From: Betaproteobacteria bacterium
Lineage (GTDB): Bacteria > Pseudomonadota > Gammaproteobacteria > Burkholderiales > SG8-39
Assembly: GCA_016234705.1 (NCBI GenBank)
Contig: JACRAS010000026.1
Location: forward strand, 1-32,342
Direction of reading: 5' to 3'
Length of the DNA stretch: 32,342 bases
Part shown: positions 1 through 9,008 of the stretch, in pieces
How positions within the stretch are numbered: position 1 is the first letter of the stretch
How the letters are laid out: the number at the start of each line of letters is the position of its first letter
The notes under the pieces: generated by a model
Databases searched by the model: none
What the model saw: the letters and a program-made list of their open reading frames with translations, nothing else
Told to the model about the DNA's origin: nothing
Made by a program: the position numbers and the translations under genes

Positions 1-659
1 ACATACATGTGCGACAGCTCCACGCCGGGATAATCCTTTGCCACTTCGATGACGACCTCGCGCCACAGTTGCGAGGTCTCGAGAACATTGCTCTTGTCCA
101 CCGAGCACAGTTTTTTGGCGCGCTTCATCGCCGCGCGAAAGCCCGCGTGAGCGATGCGCCGGATCTCGGATTCGCTGTAGCGCATGGTGTCGAAACCCTC
201 GCGCTCGCCGTTCTCGAGCGTGCGCACGCCGCGCGGCTGGCCGAAATAAACGTCGCCGGTGAGTTCGCGCAGGATCAGGATATCCATCCCCGAGACCACT
301 TCGGGACGCAGGGTCGATGCGCCTACCAGTTCGGGAAACACCTTGGCCGGACGCAGGTTGGCGAACAGGCCCAGCTCCTTGCGCAAGCCCAGAATCGCCT
401 GCTCCGGGCGCTTGGCCCGCGGCAGCGTGTCGTACTGCCAGCCGCCGACGGCGCCGAACAGAATGGCGTCGGCTTCGCGCGCGAGCTTCAGCGTGGCCGC
501 GGGCAGAGGATCGCCGGCGGCGTCGTAAGCGGCGCCGCCCACCGGCGCTTGCTCCATCTCCAGCTTGAGTCCATCCTTGACGAGCGCGCGCAGCACCTTC
601 AGCGCCTGCGCGACGATTTCCGGGCCGATGCCGTCACCGGGGAGCACTGCTATTTTCAT
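1..659 (-). CDS. leuB: 3-isopropylmalate dehydrogenase, N-terminal part (cut by window edge)
   Basis: Third enzyme of leucine biosynthesis: NAD-dependent oxidation and decarboxylation of 3-isopropylmalate to 2-oxoisocaproate in the cytoplasm. The minus-strand translation from the ATG at 659 starts [20 protein letters not shown], the family's N-terminal signature. It continues with [19 protein letters not shown], the [12 protein letters not shown] loop and [10 protein letters not shown], which carries the conserved catalytic Lys. About 219 of the usual ~355 residues lie in the window; the rest is beyond base 1. The start follows leuD by 23 nt on the same strand, so it is co-transcribed with leuC and leuD. 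The ribosome site is weak (GAG about 8 nt before the ATG). Identification is secure. Confidence 0.96.
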   Translation of the reverse strand, partial: MKIAVLPGDGIGPEIVAQALKVLRALVKDGLKLEMEQAPVGGAAYDAAGDPLPAATLKLAREADAILFGAVGGWQYDTLPRAKRPEQAILGLRKELGLFANLRPAKVFPELVGASTLRPEVVSGMDILILRELTGDVYFGQPRGVRTLENGEREGFDTMRYSESEIRRIAHAGFRAAMKRAKKLCSVDKSNVLETSQLWREVVIEVAKDYPGVELSHMY

Positions 660-682
660 TTATTTACTCGGAAAGACGCTTA

Positions 683-1324
683 TCAGCCGAACAGCCACGG
701 CTGCTCGATACGGCGGCGCGCCTCGAACGCGCGGATTTTGTCGGCCTGGCGCAGTGACAGGCCGATGTCGTCGAAGCCGTTCAACAAGCAGTACTTTCGG
801 TGCGCATCGACGTCGAACGCGCTCTGCGTGGCGCCATCGGGCGTGATGACTATCTGCCGTTCCAGGTCGATGGTCAGCTTGTAGCCGGGGAAGGCATTCA
901 CCTGGTTGAACAGATGGTCGACACTCAGCTCGGTGAGCACGATCGGCAGTACGCCGTTCTTGAAGCAGTTGTTGTAAAAGATATCGGCGAACGAAGGCGC
1001 GATGAGCGCGCGAAAGCCGTAATCGGCCAGAGCCCAAGGCGCGTGCTCGCGGCTGGAGCCGCAGCCGAAATTCTTGCGCGTGAGCAGTATGCTCGCGCCC
1101 TTGTAGCGCGGCTGGTTCAGCACGAAATCCGGGTTGAGCGGACGCCTTGCGTTATCCATGCCTGGCTCGCCCACGTCCTTATAACGCCAGGCGTCGAACA
1201 GGTTGGGGCCAAAGCCGGAGCGCTTGATCGACTTCAGGAACTGCTTGGGGATAATGGCGTCGGTGTCGACATTAGCACGGTCGACGGGTGCTACGATCCC
1301 GTTCAATACGGTAAATTTTTCCAT
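683..1324 (-). CDS. leuD: 3-isopropylmalate dehydratase small subunit
   Basis: Small subunit of isopropylmalate isomerase, which with LeuC interconverts 2- and 3-isopropylmalate. The protein has 213 residues, normal for the proteobacterial long form. [47 protein letters not shown] (substrate-recognition loop) and [18 protein letters not shown] are all typical. The frame stays open 14 codons further upstream, but the ATG at 1324 matches the family N-terminus and lies 4 nt after the leuC stop, consistent with translational coupling. Some betaproteobacteria carry a small lipoprotein gene between leuC and leuD; here there is none. Confidence 0.96.
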   Translation of the reverse strand: MEKFTVLNGIVAPVDRANVDTDAIIPKQFLKSIKRSGFGPNLFDAWRYKDVGEPGMDNARRPLNPDFVLNQPRYKGASILLTRKNFGCGSSREHAPWALADYGFRALIAPSFADIFYNNCFKNGVLPIVLTELSVDHLFNQVNAFPGYKLTIDLERQIVITPDGATQSAFDVDAHRKYCLLNGFDDIGLSLRQADKIRAFEARRRIEQPWLFG

Positions 1325-1328
1325 GGTC

Positions 1329-2735
1329 TCAGCGCCAGTTGCGTACGTCGACAAAATGCCCGGCAATCGCGGCCGCCGCCGCCATTTCCGGACTGACCAG
1401 ATGGGTGCGGCCGCCCGCGCCCTGGCGGCCCTCGAAATTGCGGTTGGAGGTCGAGGCGCAGCGCTCGCCCGGTTCGAGCCGGTCGGCGTTCATCGCCAGG
1501 CACATGGAGCAACCCGGCTCGCGCCACTGGAAACCCGACTCCGTGAATACGCGATCCAGCCCCTCCTGCTCGGCCTGCGCCTTCACCAGGCCCGAGCCCG
1601 GCACCACCAGCGCAAGGCGGATATTGGAGGCGACGCGCTTGCCGCGCACCATCGCCGCCGCGGCGCGCAGATCCTCGATGCGCGAGTTGGTGCAGGAACC
1701 GATGAACACCTTGTCGAGGCGTATGTCCTCGATACGCATGTTGGGTTTCAGGTCCATGTAGATGAGCGCGCGTTCCATGCCCTCGCGCCGGGTCGCATCC
1801 TTCTCCTTGTCCGGATCGGGTACGCGAGCGTCCACCGCCACCACCATCTCCGGCGAAGTGCCCCAGGTGACCTGCGGCCTGATGTCGCGCGCGTCCAGCC
1901 GCAGCACGCGGTCGAACTGCGCGCCCGCGTCGGATGCGAGCGTGCGCCAATAGGCGACGGCACGGTTCCAGTTCTCGCCGGTCGGGGCGAACGGCCGTCC
2001 CTCGAGATAAGCGATGGTGATATCGTCCACCGCCACCATGCCGGAGCGAGCGCCCGCCTCGATGGCCATGTTGCACACGGTCATGCGGCCTTCCATACTC
2101 AAGGCGCGGATGCTGCCGCCGGCAAACTCGACGGCGCAGCCCGTCCCGCCGGCGGTGCCGATTTTGCCGATGATGGCAAGTGCGACGTCCTTGGCGGTGA
2201 CGCCGCGCGCGAGCGGCCCGTCCACCGTGACCAACATGTTCTGCATTTTCTTTTGCACCAGGCACTGGGTCGCCAGCACGTGCTCGACCTCCGAGGTGCC
2301 GATGCCGTGCGCAAGGCAGGCGAAGGCGCCGTGGGTGCTGGTATGCGAATCGCCGCACACCACCGTCATGCCGGGCAGCGTCGCGCCCTGCTCCGGGCCG
2401 ATGACGTGCACGATCCCCTGGCGCCGGTCGAGAAAAGGAAAGTACGCTTTCGCGCCGTATTCGCGGATATTCGCGTCCAGGGTTTCGACCTGCAGGCGCG
2501 ATATCGGGTCCTTGATGCCCTCGTTCCAGTCGGTGGTGGGCGTGTTGTGATCGGCCGTGGCCACGATCGAATCGACGCGCCAGGGCTTGCGCCCGGCAAG
2601 CCGCAAGCCTTCGAATGCCTGCGGGCTGGTGACTTCGTGCAGCAGATGGCGGTCGATATAGAGCAGCGCCGTGCCGTCATCCTCGACGTGCCCCACGTGG
2701 CTCGCCCAAAGCTTGTCGTAGAGGGTTTGCGGCAT
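1329..2735 (-). CDS. leuC: 3-isopropylmalate dehydratase large subunit
   Basis: Aconitase-family large subunit of isopropylmalate isomerase; holds the [4Fe-4S] cluster and pairs with LeuD. It has 468 residues, full length. Visible motifs are [20 protein letters not shown] (about 127-146), [14 protein letters not shown], and the three cluster-ligand cysteines C348 (FIGSCTNSR), C409 and C412 (PGCSMC). It starts at ATG 2735 with no strong Shine-Dalgarno and leads the leuC-leuD-leuB operon. A CATAAT -10-like element (2764-2769) lies about 30 nt upstream, inside an inverted repeat described separately. Confidence 0.97.
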   Translation of the reverse strand: MPQTLYDKLWASHVGHVEDDGTALLYIDRHLLHEVTSPQAFEGLRLAGRKPWRVDSIVATADHNTPTTDWNEGIKDPISRLQVETLDANIREYGAKAYFPFLDRRQGIVHVIGPEQGATLPGMTVVCGDSHTSTHGAFACLAHGIGTSEVEHVLATQCLVQKKMQNMLVTVDGPLARGVTAKDVALAIIGKIGTAGGTGCAVEFAGGSIRALSMEGRMTVCNMAIEAGARSGMVAVDDITIAYLEGRPFAPTGENWNRAVAYWRTLASDAGAQFDRVLRLDARDIRPQVTWGTSPEMVVAVDARVPDPDKEKDATRREGMERALIYMDLKPNMRIEDIRLDKVFIGSCTNSRIEDLRAAAAMVRGKRVASNIRLALVVPGSGLVKAQAEQEGLDRVFTESGFQWREPGCSMCLAMNADRLEPGERCASTSNRNFEGRQGAGGRTHLVSPEMAAAAAIAGHFVDVRNWR

Positions 2736-2756
2736 GAGTGTCAGTGATTACGGGAA

Positions 2757-2776
2757 ACTGTGAATTATGCCACAGT
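2757..2776 (-). promoter_or_regulatory. Inverted repeat over the probable leuC -10 element
   Basis: ACTGTG-N8-CACAGT is a perfect 6-bp inverted repeat. Its core reads TGTGA-N6-CCACA, nine of ten matches to a CRP/Vfr-type site. On the minus strand it contains CATAAT, a plausible -10 hexamer for the leu operon that would give a leader of roughly 20 nt. A factor bound here would overlap RNA polymerase, so repression is the simpler inference. The -35 region is poor. The bound factor is unknown. Confidence 0.4.
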
Positions 2777-2923
2777 AAGCATGCGTTTGGAGCGTAACAT
2801 TCAGCATAAAAAGGGTGCAGTCGCGGTTCAACCGCGGGGTTCATCCGCGGAGCCTAATGAATATGATCGGCGTCAGCGGCAACGCAAGAACGGCGGCACT
2901 GCAAGCACGCCGCCGGCCGGTTT

Positions 2924-4081
2924 TCAAATGCGCGCCGGACGCACTTTCCACTGTAGCAGCACGAAGCCCGCCAATGCCGCAAGCGCCGCGGCGCTGAAGG
3001 TCCAGGCCGGGCCGATGCTGTCCCAACCGAGACCGGAGAGCATGCTGCCCAGCATGCCGCCGGCGCCGAAAGACACGGACAGATAAATTGCCTGCCCGCG
3101 CACCTGATGCGCCCCCTGAAACCAGCGGTGGATCAGCGTCACGGCAGCAGCATGATATGCGCCGAAACTCAGGCCGTGCAACAACTGGGCCGCGAACAGC
3201 ACCGGCGCCGAACTCACGCCCCAGCCGATCATGAGGAAGCGCACCACGGTGGCGGCAAAACAGACCAACAGAATACCCGTGAGCGAATAGAGTCGCATCA
3301 GCGCCGGCATCAGCAGGAACACAATAATTTCGGCGACCACGCCGTAGGTCCACATCCAGCCCACCGCCGCCTTGCTGTAGCCGTGGTCCACGAGGTAAAT
3401 CGAGAAGAATGCGTACTGCGGCCCGTGTGCCAGGGTCATGAGGAAACACGCGGCCAGCAGCGCGGCGACTTCCGGCCGCCGCAGGATGGCCCACACCGGC
3501 TCCGGCGCGGCGCGGCCGCCGCCGGGCGCGTCCGGGACAACCAGCGCGCAGATCCAGCTCAGTGTATAGGTGGCGAGCACCATCCACAGTAGGTTCGCGA
3601 TCGGCAGCGCGTCCAGCGCATAGCCGACCAGTGTTACCGTAACGATGAAGCCGACCGAGCCCCACAGGCGGATCGAGCCGTAGCGGCTGATCGCCCCGTG
3701 CAGGTGCGACAGCGTCAGCGACTCGGTAAGCGGCATGGATGCGCTGGTGAAAAAGCCGAGCGCAAGCAAAAGCGCGAATAATCCCCAGAACGACGTGACG
3801 AAGAAGAACCCGGTGAAACATACTGCCCCGCAGGCGAGCGTAACGCTGATGATGCGCATGCGCTGCCCGCTGCTGTCCGAGACCCAACCCCAGAAGTTCG
3901 GCCCCACCACCCGCATCAGCTGCCCCAGCGAAAGCAGCACGCCGATCTGCGCCGCAGCGAGCCCGAGCGAGGCCAGATACAAGCTGAAGTACGGCGCCGC
4001 AGCGCCGACCTGGGCGAAATAGGCGAAATAGAAAGCGGACAGGCGCCAATAAGGAACGGGGTGCAATGTAGGCGGGGACAA
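2924..4081 (-). CDS. MFS transporter, MFS_1-like / HcaT-type
   Basis: Inner-membrane permease of 385 residues with about 12 hydrophobic segments. The N-terminus WRLSAFYFAYFAQVGAAAPY and the following LYLASLGLAAAQIGVLLSLG resemble the HcaT (3-phenylpropionate permease)/nucleoside-symporter-like branch of the major facilitator superfamily. RLWGSVGFIV is the helix-5 type motif seen in that branch. Substrate cannot be read from sequence. The start is a TTG at 4081 with a weak ribosome site; another TTG lies five codons inside, so the exact start is uncertain. It shares the leu operon's strand but sits 188 nt upstream of leuC, likely a separate unit. Confidence 0.8.
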   Translation of the reverse strand: MSPPTLHPVPYWRLSAFYFAYFAQVGAAAPYFSLYLASLGLAAAQIGVLLSLGQLMRVVGPNFWGWVSDSSGQRMRIISVTLACGAVCFTGFFFVTSFWGLFALLLALGFFTSASMPLTESLTLSHLHGAISRYGSIRLWGSVGFIVTVTLVGYALDALPIANLLWMVLATYTLSWICALVVPDAPGGGRAAPEPVWAILRRPEVAALLAACFLMTLAHGPQYAFFSIYLVDHGYSKAAVGWMWTYGVVAEIIVFLLMPALMRLYSLTGILLVCFAATVVRFLMIGWGVSSAPVLFAAQLLHGLSFGAYHAAAVTLIHRWFQGAHQVRGQAIYLSVSFGAGGMLGSMLSGLGWDSIGPAWTFSAAALAALAGFVLLQWKVRPARI

Positions 4082-4154
4082 GATGAGAATCTCGGCTGCG
4101 GACGCTAACGCGGAAGGTTCATTCTACATGGCGCATAGCACGCTGCTGCCTGGC

Positions 4155-4358
4155 TGCAGCGACAAAGCTTGCGCGGACGGCGTCCCGTCCGCGCGGATCG
4201 CCGATTGTGCGCGGATGAAAAACATATCCGCACACAATCGGCGATCTTGTATAAAAGCAACCCAAGGCGCAGTTGCTTTTATCCAAAAACATGGTTGGCG
4301 CGCGCGAGCGCGCAATGGCCGCCCCTGGTATACGTCGGAATTCAAGACGCTGCAAATA
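4155..4358 (+). repeat. Hairpin-rich dispersed intergenic repeat, copy A
   Basis: This is the bulk of the 425-base gap between the MFS gene and the next gene. It matches copy B (7484-7757) over most of its length in the same orientation. It contains a stem-loop at 4171-4194 (9-bp arms), a long hairpin at 4196-4246 whose apex holds GGATGAAAA, and an 11-bp stem at 4252-4282 (ATAAAAGCAAC with its complement). A GCGCGC palindrome near 4297 follows. Compared with B, copy A has lost most of the large 22-bp hairpin. The rest of the gap (4359-4506) holds no gene; TAAGAT at about 4423 is a possible -10 for the following gene. Confidence 0.8.
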
Positions 4359-4506
4359 AATCGGCCGTATTAGAGATGCCTCTACGCAAGGCGCGCCGAA
4401 TCCGCACACACTCGCTCCCGCCTAAGATAAACTGCCGCAATTTCGCGCCCTGCGGCACCGCAGTTCGTATTGCATCGAGCACATTCAAGCATCCGATCCC
4501 ACGCCC

Positions 4507-7479
4507 ATGCTCAAACAACTGCGCTCACGCGGCACGCTGTTCCTGTTGTTCACCCTGTCCGGCTTCGCCGGGCTGATCTACGAATCCATCTGGAGCCATT
4601 ACCTCAAGCTGTTTCTGGGGCATGCCGCCTATGCGCAGACCCTGGTGCTGGCAATTTTCATGGGCGGCATGGCTCTCGGCTCCTGGCTGTGCAGCCGCTA
4701 TTCCGGGGGCTGGAAAAACCTGCTTCTTGGCTACGCCCTTGCCGAAGCCGTCATCGGCGCCTGCGCGCTCGCGTTCCATCCGCTTTTCGTCGCCGCAACC
4801 GACGCGGCCTTCGACACCGTCCTGCCGGCGCTCGGATCGGAATTCGCCGCCACCTGGTTCAAGTGGTCGCTGGGCACGGCGCTGATCCTGCCGCAGTCGA
4901 TTCTGCTCGGCATGACCTTTCCCTTGATGAGCGGCGGACTCATCCGCCGCCACCCGGATGCGCCGGGCGCATCGCTCGCCATGCTCTATTTCACCAACAG
5001 CCTGGGTGCGGCCATCGGCGTCCTGGCGAGCGGCTTTATCATGATCGGAAAACTGGGGCTGCCCGGCACCATACAGGCAGCCGGCGCCATCAACCTGGCG
5101 CTGGCGGCGCTCATGTGGCTGATCGCGCGCGGCGCCGAGCCGCCGGCCGCGGCGCCCATCAGTCCGGATCAGGACCAAGACCGCGGCTATTTCAAACTGC
5201 TGCTCGCCACCGCGTTATTGACCGGCGCCGCCTCTTTCATCTATGAAATCGCCTGGATCAGGATGCTCAGCCTGGTGCTGGGCGCATCCACCCACTCGTT
5301 CGAACTGATGCTCTCGGCCTTCATTCTCGGCCTCGCCGGCGGCGGCTACTGGGTGAAGCGCCGCATCGACGGAACGAAGGACCCGACGCGCCTGCTCGGC
5401 GTGGTACAAGTGGTGATGGGGCTCCTCGCGCTCGCCACGCTGCCGCTGTATGGCGCCATGTTCGACGCCATGACCTGGGTGATGAAGGGCTTGGCGCGCA
5501 GCGAAACCGGCTACGTGCTCTACCATGTTTCGAGCCAGGCCATCGCGCTCGCCATCATGTTCCCGGCTACCTTCTGCGCCGGCATGACCCTGCCGCTGAT
5601 TACTTACGCGCTGCTGCGCCGCGGCCACGGCGAGAAAAGCATAGGCGCGGTCTACGCCGCCAATACCCTGGGCGCAATCCTCGGCGTGTTCGCCGCCGCG
5701 CACCTGGGGCTGCCGCTGCTGGGACTGAAAAACCTCGTCGCCGCGGGCGCGGCGATCGACACCCTGCTCGGGGTGTACCTGTTGTGGCGTGTCGCCCCCG
5801 GCAGGTTTGCCCCGCTGCTGGCCGGCGGCGCGGCCGCGCTGGCGCTGGTGCTCGCGTTCGCGCTGGTGCAGTTCGACGTCCACCGCATGGTCTCCGGCGT
5901 ATTCCGCCACGGCACCATTTACACCGCCGCGGACATGAAGCCGCTCTTTCTTAAGGACGGCAAGACGGCCAGCGTCAGCCTGGTCGAATTTCCGGAGGGC
6001 ACCAGCATCCGCACCAACGCCAAATCCGACGGCGCCATCAACTTGAAGCCCGGCGCGCGTATCTCGGACGAGATCACCATGGTGCTCACGGCGGTGCTGC
6101 CGCTCGCGCTGAAGCCCGAAGCGAAAAACGCCGCCATCATCGGCATGGGCACCGGGCTCACGGTGCACACCATGCTCGCCAACTCGAAAATCGACGCCGT
6201 CGAAACCATCGAGATCGAGCCCGCCATGGTGGAGGCGGCACGCGGTTTCAATGCGCGCAACGCCAACGCCTACGCCGATCCGCGCAGCCATATCCGCATC
6301 GACGATGCCAAGACCTTCTTCTCCACCCGCAACGGCAACTACGACATCATCATCTCCGAGCCCTCCAATCCCTGGGTGAGCGGCGTTTCCAATTTGTTTT
6401 CGCGCGAGTTCTACCGTCTGGTGCGCCGCTATCTCAAGCCGGGCGGCGTACTGGTGCAGTGGTTCCAACTGTATGAGATCGACGTCAGCCTGGTGGCTTC
6501 GGTGTTGCGCGCGCTGGGCGACAACTTTCCCGATTACGCCATCTACGCCTCCACCGACAACGACCTCTTGATCGTCGCCGGTGATGCGGCAACGCTGGCG
6601 CAGCCGCTCGCCGACGTGTTCCGCGAACCCGGTCTGGCGCAGGAACTGCGCACGGTGCATCTGCAAAACCTGGCCGACCTGCAAATACGCAAGATCGCCA
6701 CCCGCGCCACCATGCACCCGCTGGTGCAGAGCTTTCCCGTGCCGGCGAATTCCGACTATTACCCATATCTCGATCTGAACGCAGCGCGTTACCGCTTCCT
6801 GCAGCAAGGCGCAAGCGATCTGGCCGGCCTCAACGCCGCCGGCGTGCCGGTGATCCAGATGCTGGAAGGCGGGACCACGCTGCCGCAGGTGTCGCTGGAC
6901 GGCGCCGATTACTTCAGCCGCATCGAGCAGATACGCCGCGCCCAATACATCCGCGACACTTATCTGAAACCAAATCCACCCGAGCCGCTGGCGATGCCGC
7001 GCGCGCTGCAAAAGGACCTGGAACTCGCAAGCCTGCGCGCACTCGACTGCTGGGATCCGGCAAAGCATGACGTCTGGCTGCACTCCCTGTTCCAAGTGGC
7101 GAATGCCGTCAATTCCTTCCTCCCGCCGGAGGAAACGGCGGCAATCTGGCGACGCTTCGAGTCCGCCGGCTGCTACGGCACGCTGCCCGAGCAGTACAAA
7201 CTGTGGATCGCGCTGTTCAAGGCGGTCGGCGCACGCGACGACGCCAAGATGACCGAGCTCGCCGGGCAGTTGTTTGCCACGCCCGGCGATCTGCCCGCGG
7301 AGAGCCGGCGCTATTTACTCACCGCGGCGATGACCGGCTATCTCGCGCAGAACAAACCGCGGGAAGCCGTGCATGCGTGGGAGCGTTATGCGCCGTCGAT
7401 TTCGCGCGACGAGCGCTCGCAGCTCGTGCTGCGCCTGCTCTACGCCAAGGCGAGCGGCGGCAAGGCGCCGCCGAATTAA
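4507..7479 (+). CDS. Polytopic membrane protein fused to a spermidine-synthase-like domain
   Basis: A 990-residue protein often labelled fused MFS/spermidine synthase. Residues 1 to about 455 hold many hydrophobic helices in two related halves: FAGLIYESIWSHYLKLFLG near the start and SFIYEIAWIRMLSLVLGAST near 245 look like duplicated modules. Residues about 465-700 form a Rossmann methyltransferase-like fold with IIGMGTGLTVHTM (about 546), ETIEIEPAMVEAAR (about 568) and RIDDAKTFF (about 598). At the active-site loop it reads IISEPSNPW, so the catalytic Asp of true aminopropyltransferases (DSSDP-type loop) is absent; genuine spermidine synthesis is doubtful. The last ~280 residues are helical and uncharacterised. 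The ATG at 4507 has no clear Shine-Dalgarno. Repeat copies A and B flank the gene directly. Function unknown. Confidence 0.85.
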   Translation: MLKQLRSRGTLFLLFTLSGFAGLIYESIWSHYLKLFLGHAAYAQTLVLAIFMGGMALGSWLCSRYSGGWKNLLLGYALAEAVIGACALAFHPLFVAATDAAFDTVLPALGSEFAATWFKWSLGTALILPQSILLGMTFPLMSGGLIRRHPDAPGASLAMLYFTNSLGAAIGVLASGFIMIGKLGLPGTIQAAGAINLALAALMWLIARGAEPPAAAPISPDQDQDRGYFKLLLATALLTGAASFIYEIAWIRMLSLVLGASTHSFELMLSAFILGLAGGGYWVKRRIDGTKDPTRLLGVVQVVMGLLALATLPLYGAMFDAMTWVMKGLARSETGYVLYHVSSQAIALAIMFPATFCAGMTLPLITYALLRRGHGEKSIGAVYAANTLGAILGVFAAAHLGLPLLGLKNLVAAGAAIDTLLGVYLLWRVAPGRFAPLLAGGAAALALVLAFALVQFDVHRMVSGVFRHGTIYTAADMKPLFLKDGKTASVSLVEFPEGTSIRTNAKSDGAINLKPGARISDEITMVLTAVLPLALKPEAKNAAIIGMGTGLTVHTMLANSKIDAVETIEIEPAMVEAARGFNARNANAYADPRSHIRIDDAKTFFSTRNGNYDIIISEPSNPWVSGVSNLFSREFYRLVRRYLKPGGVLVQWFQLYEIDVSLVASVLRALGDNFPDYAIYASTDNDLLIVAGDAATLAQPLADVFREPGLAQELRTVHLQNLADLQIRKIATRATMHPLVQSFPVPANSDYYPYLDLNAARYRFLQQGASDLAGLNAAGVPVIQMLEGGTTLPQVSLDGADYFSRIEQIRRAQYIRDTYLKPNPPEPLAMPRALQKDLELASLRALDCWDPAKHDVWLHSLFQVANAVNSFLPPEETAAIWRRFESAGCYGTLPEQYKLWIALFKAVGARDDAKMTELAGQLFATPGDLPAESRRYLLTAAMTGYLAQNKPREAVHAWERYAPSISRDERSQLVLRLLYAKASGGKAPPN

Positions 7480-7483
7480 GCGT

Positions 7484-7757
7484 GGCGACTTGATTCGCGC
7501 CCTTGATTGTTGCAGAGTTGCGCTTATTGCGCGGACGAGAAATCGTCCGCGCGGATCGTCGATTGCGCACGGATGAAAAGCACATCCGCGCGCAATCGCC
7601 GATCTTGTATAAAAGCCTCCCCAAACCGCTCTTGCTGTTATCCATAACCCTGTTTTTGGTACGGATGCGCTTTTCATCCGTACCAAAAACAGGGTTGGCG
7701 CGCGCGAGCGCGCAATGGCCGCTCTTGGCATGCGCCGGAATTCCAGACACCGCAAAT
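7484..7757 (+). repeat. Hairpin-rich dispersed intergenic repeat, copy B (longest)
   Basis: Fills the gap between the fused membrane protein and aroC. Stem-loops in order: 7529-7552 (10-bp arms, GAAA loop); 7554-7604 (about 22-bp arms with one or two mismatches); 7646-7696 (perfect 22-bp arms, 7-nt loop CGCTTTT); and a GCGCGC palindrome near 7700. The first ~40 bases match the outer end of inverted copy C, and the last ~60 match copy A. The apex sequence GGATGAAAAGC-CATCC recurs in two of the hairpins in opposite orientation, suggesting modular assembly. No coding content. The 22-bp hairpin could act as a bidirectional terminator or an RNA-processing site for the convergent genes. Confidence 0.85.
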
Positions 7758-7764
7758 AGCAGCC

Positions 7765-8928
7765 TTACGCTTCGTCCGCGTCCGGATTGTCGACCGGCTT
7801 CGCTGCATACTTCGCCGCGAGCTTAGAATCGGACACGCGCGCCGCGATTTTCGGCGTCGACGTCGTTACATCGGCGTTTTGCGCGCGCTGCCTGAGCGCA
7901 TGATCGGCGAGCACCAGCGCCAGCATCGCTTCCGCAATCGGCGTGGCGCGGATGCCGACGCAGGGGTCGTGGCGGCCGCGCGTCTCCACCGTCACCGCTT
8001 CGCCCTTCTTGTCGATCGAGCGTCGCGCGAGGCGGATGCTGGACGTCGGCTTGATGGCAAGGTTCACCACCAGGTCCTGGCCGGTGGAAATGCCGCCCAG
8101 GATGCCGCCGGCGTTGTTGGACAGGAACCCGTCGGGCGTGAGTTCATCGGAGTGCTCGCTGCCCTTCTGTTCGACCGAGGCGAAGCCCGCGCCGATTTCC
8201 ACGCCCTTCACCGCGTTGATGCCCATCATGGCGTAGGCGATGTCGGCGTCGAGCCGGTCGTATACCGGCTCGCCCCAGCCCACCGGCACGCCTTCGGCGA
8301 CGACGGTGATTCTGGCGCCGCATGAATCCCCGCTCTTGCGCAGCGCGTCCATGTAGGCTTCGAGCGCCGGCACGGCGGCCATGTCCGCTACGAAGAAGGG
8401 ATTGCGTTCGACCGCGCTCCAGTCCTTGAGCGCAACTATGTTCGACCCGAGCTGCGACAGATAGCCGCGGACGGCGATGCCATAGCGCTCCTTCAGCCAC
8501 TTCTTCGCGATCGCGCCGGCGGCGACCCGCACCAGCGTCTCGCGCGCCGAGGCCCGCCCGCCGCCGCGATAATCGCGTATGCCGTACTTCTGCCAATAGG
8601 TATAGTCGGCATGCCCAGGGCGGAAGCTCTCGGCGATGTTGCCATAGTCCTTGCTCTTCTGGTCCTCGTTGCGCACCAGAAAACCGATGGCGGTGCCGGT
8701 GGTCCTGCCTTCGAATACGCCGGAGAGGATTTCCACCCGGTCGGCCTCGCGCCGCTGCGTCACGTGGCGCGAAGTGCCGGGCTTCCTGCGGTCGAGCTCC
8801 TGCTGTAGGTCGGCTTCGGAGAGTTCCAATCCGGGCGGGCAGCCGTCCACCACGCCGCCGTAGGCCGGGCCATGCGACTCGCCAAACGACGTGACGCAGA
8901 ACAGTTTTCCCAGAGTGTTGCCCGACAT
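7765..8928 (-). CDS. aroC: Chorismate synthase
   Basis: Final step of the shikimate pathway: 5-enolpyruvylshikimate-3-phosphate to chorismate, needing reduced FMN. The 387-residue protein begins [20 protein letters not shown], the first family signature. It continues with [48 protein letters not shown] and the [17 protein letters not shown] loop. The C-terminus carries about 20 extra residues ([17 protein letters not shown] region) beyond the compact core, as in several betaproteobacteria. It ends next to repeat copy B and is divergent from the DUF169 gene. The start has only a weak purine stretch upstream. Confidence 0.97.
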   Translation of the reverse strand: MSGNTLGKLFCVTSFGESHGPAYGGVVDGCPPGLELSEADLQQELDRRKPGTSRHVTQRREADRVEILSGVFEGRTTGTAIGFLVRNEDQKSKDYGNIAESFRPGHADYTYWQKYGIRDYRGGGRASARETLVRVAAGAIAKKWLKERYGIAVRGYLSQLGSNIVALKDWSAVERNPFFVADMAAVPALEAYMDALRKSGDSCGARITVVAEGVPVGWGEPVYDRLDADIAYAMMGINAVKGVEIGAGFASVEQKGSEHSDELTPDGFLSNNAGGILGGISTGQDLVVNLAIKPTSSIRLARRSIDKKGEAVTVETRGRHDPCVGIRATPIAEAMLALVLADHALRQRAQNADVTTSTPKIAARVSDSKLAAKYAAKPVDNPDADEA

Positions 8929-9008
8929 GATTTCGCTCGCGGATTTGCTGTGTCAAGTTTAACATATCGCTTATTCCGGCCCGGCCGGCTGTCGAAGGAG
9001 AAACACCT

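Noticed and set aside
1203..2747. 514-codon plus-strand frame opposite leuC/leuD
   Set aside because: Shadow of secure leuC and leuD; the composition is His/Ala/Arg-rich with no recognisable motif.
5215..7095. 626-codon minus-strand frame opposite the fused membrane protein
   Set aside because: Antisense shadow rich in Gln/His/Arg; the plus strand carries clear membrane and Rossmann motifs.
8940..8975. TTGACA upstream of aroC as a -35 element
   Set aside because: The matching -10 position would overlap the aroC start codon.
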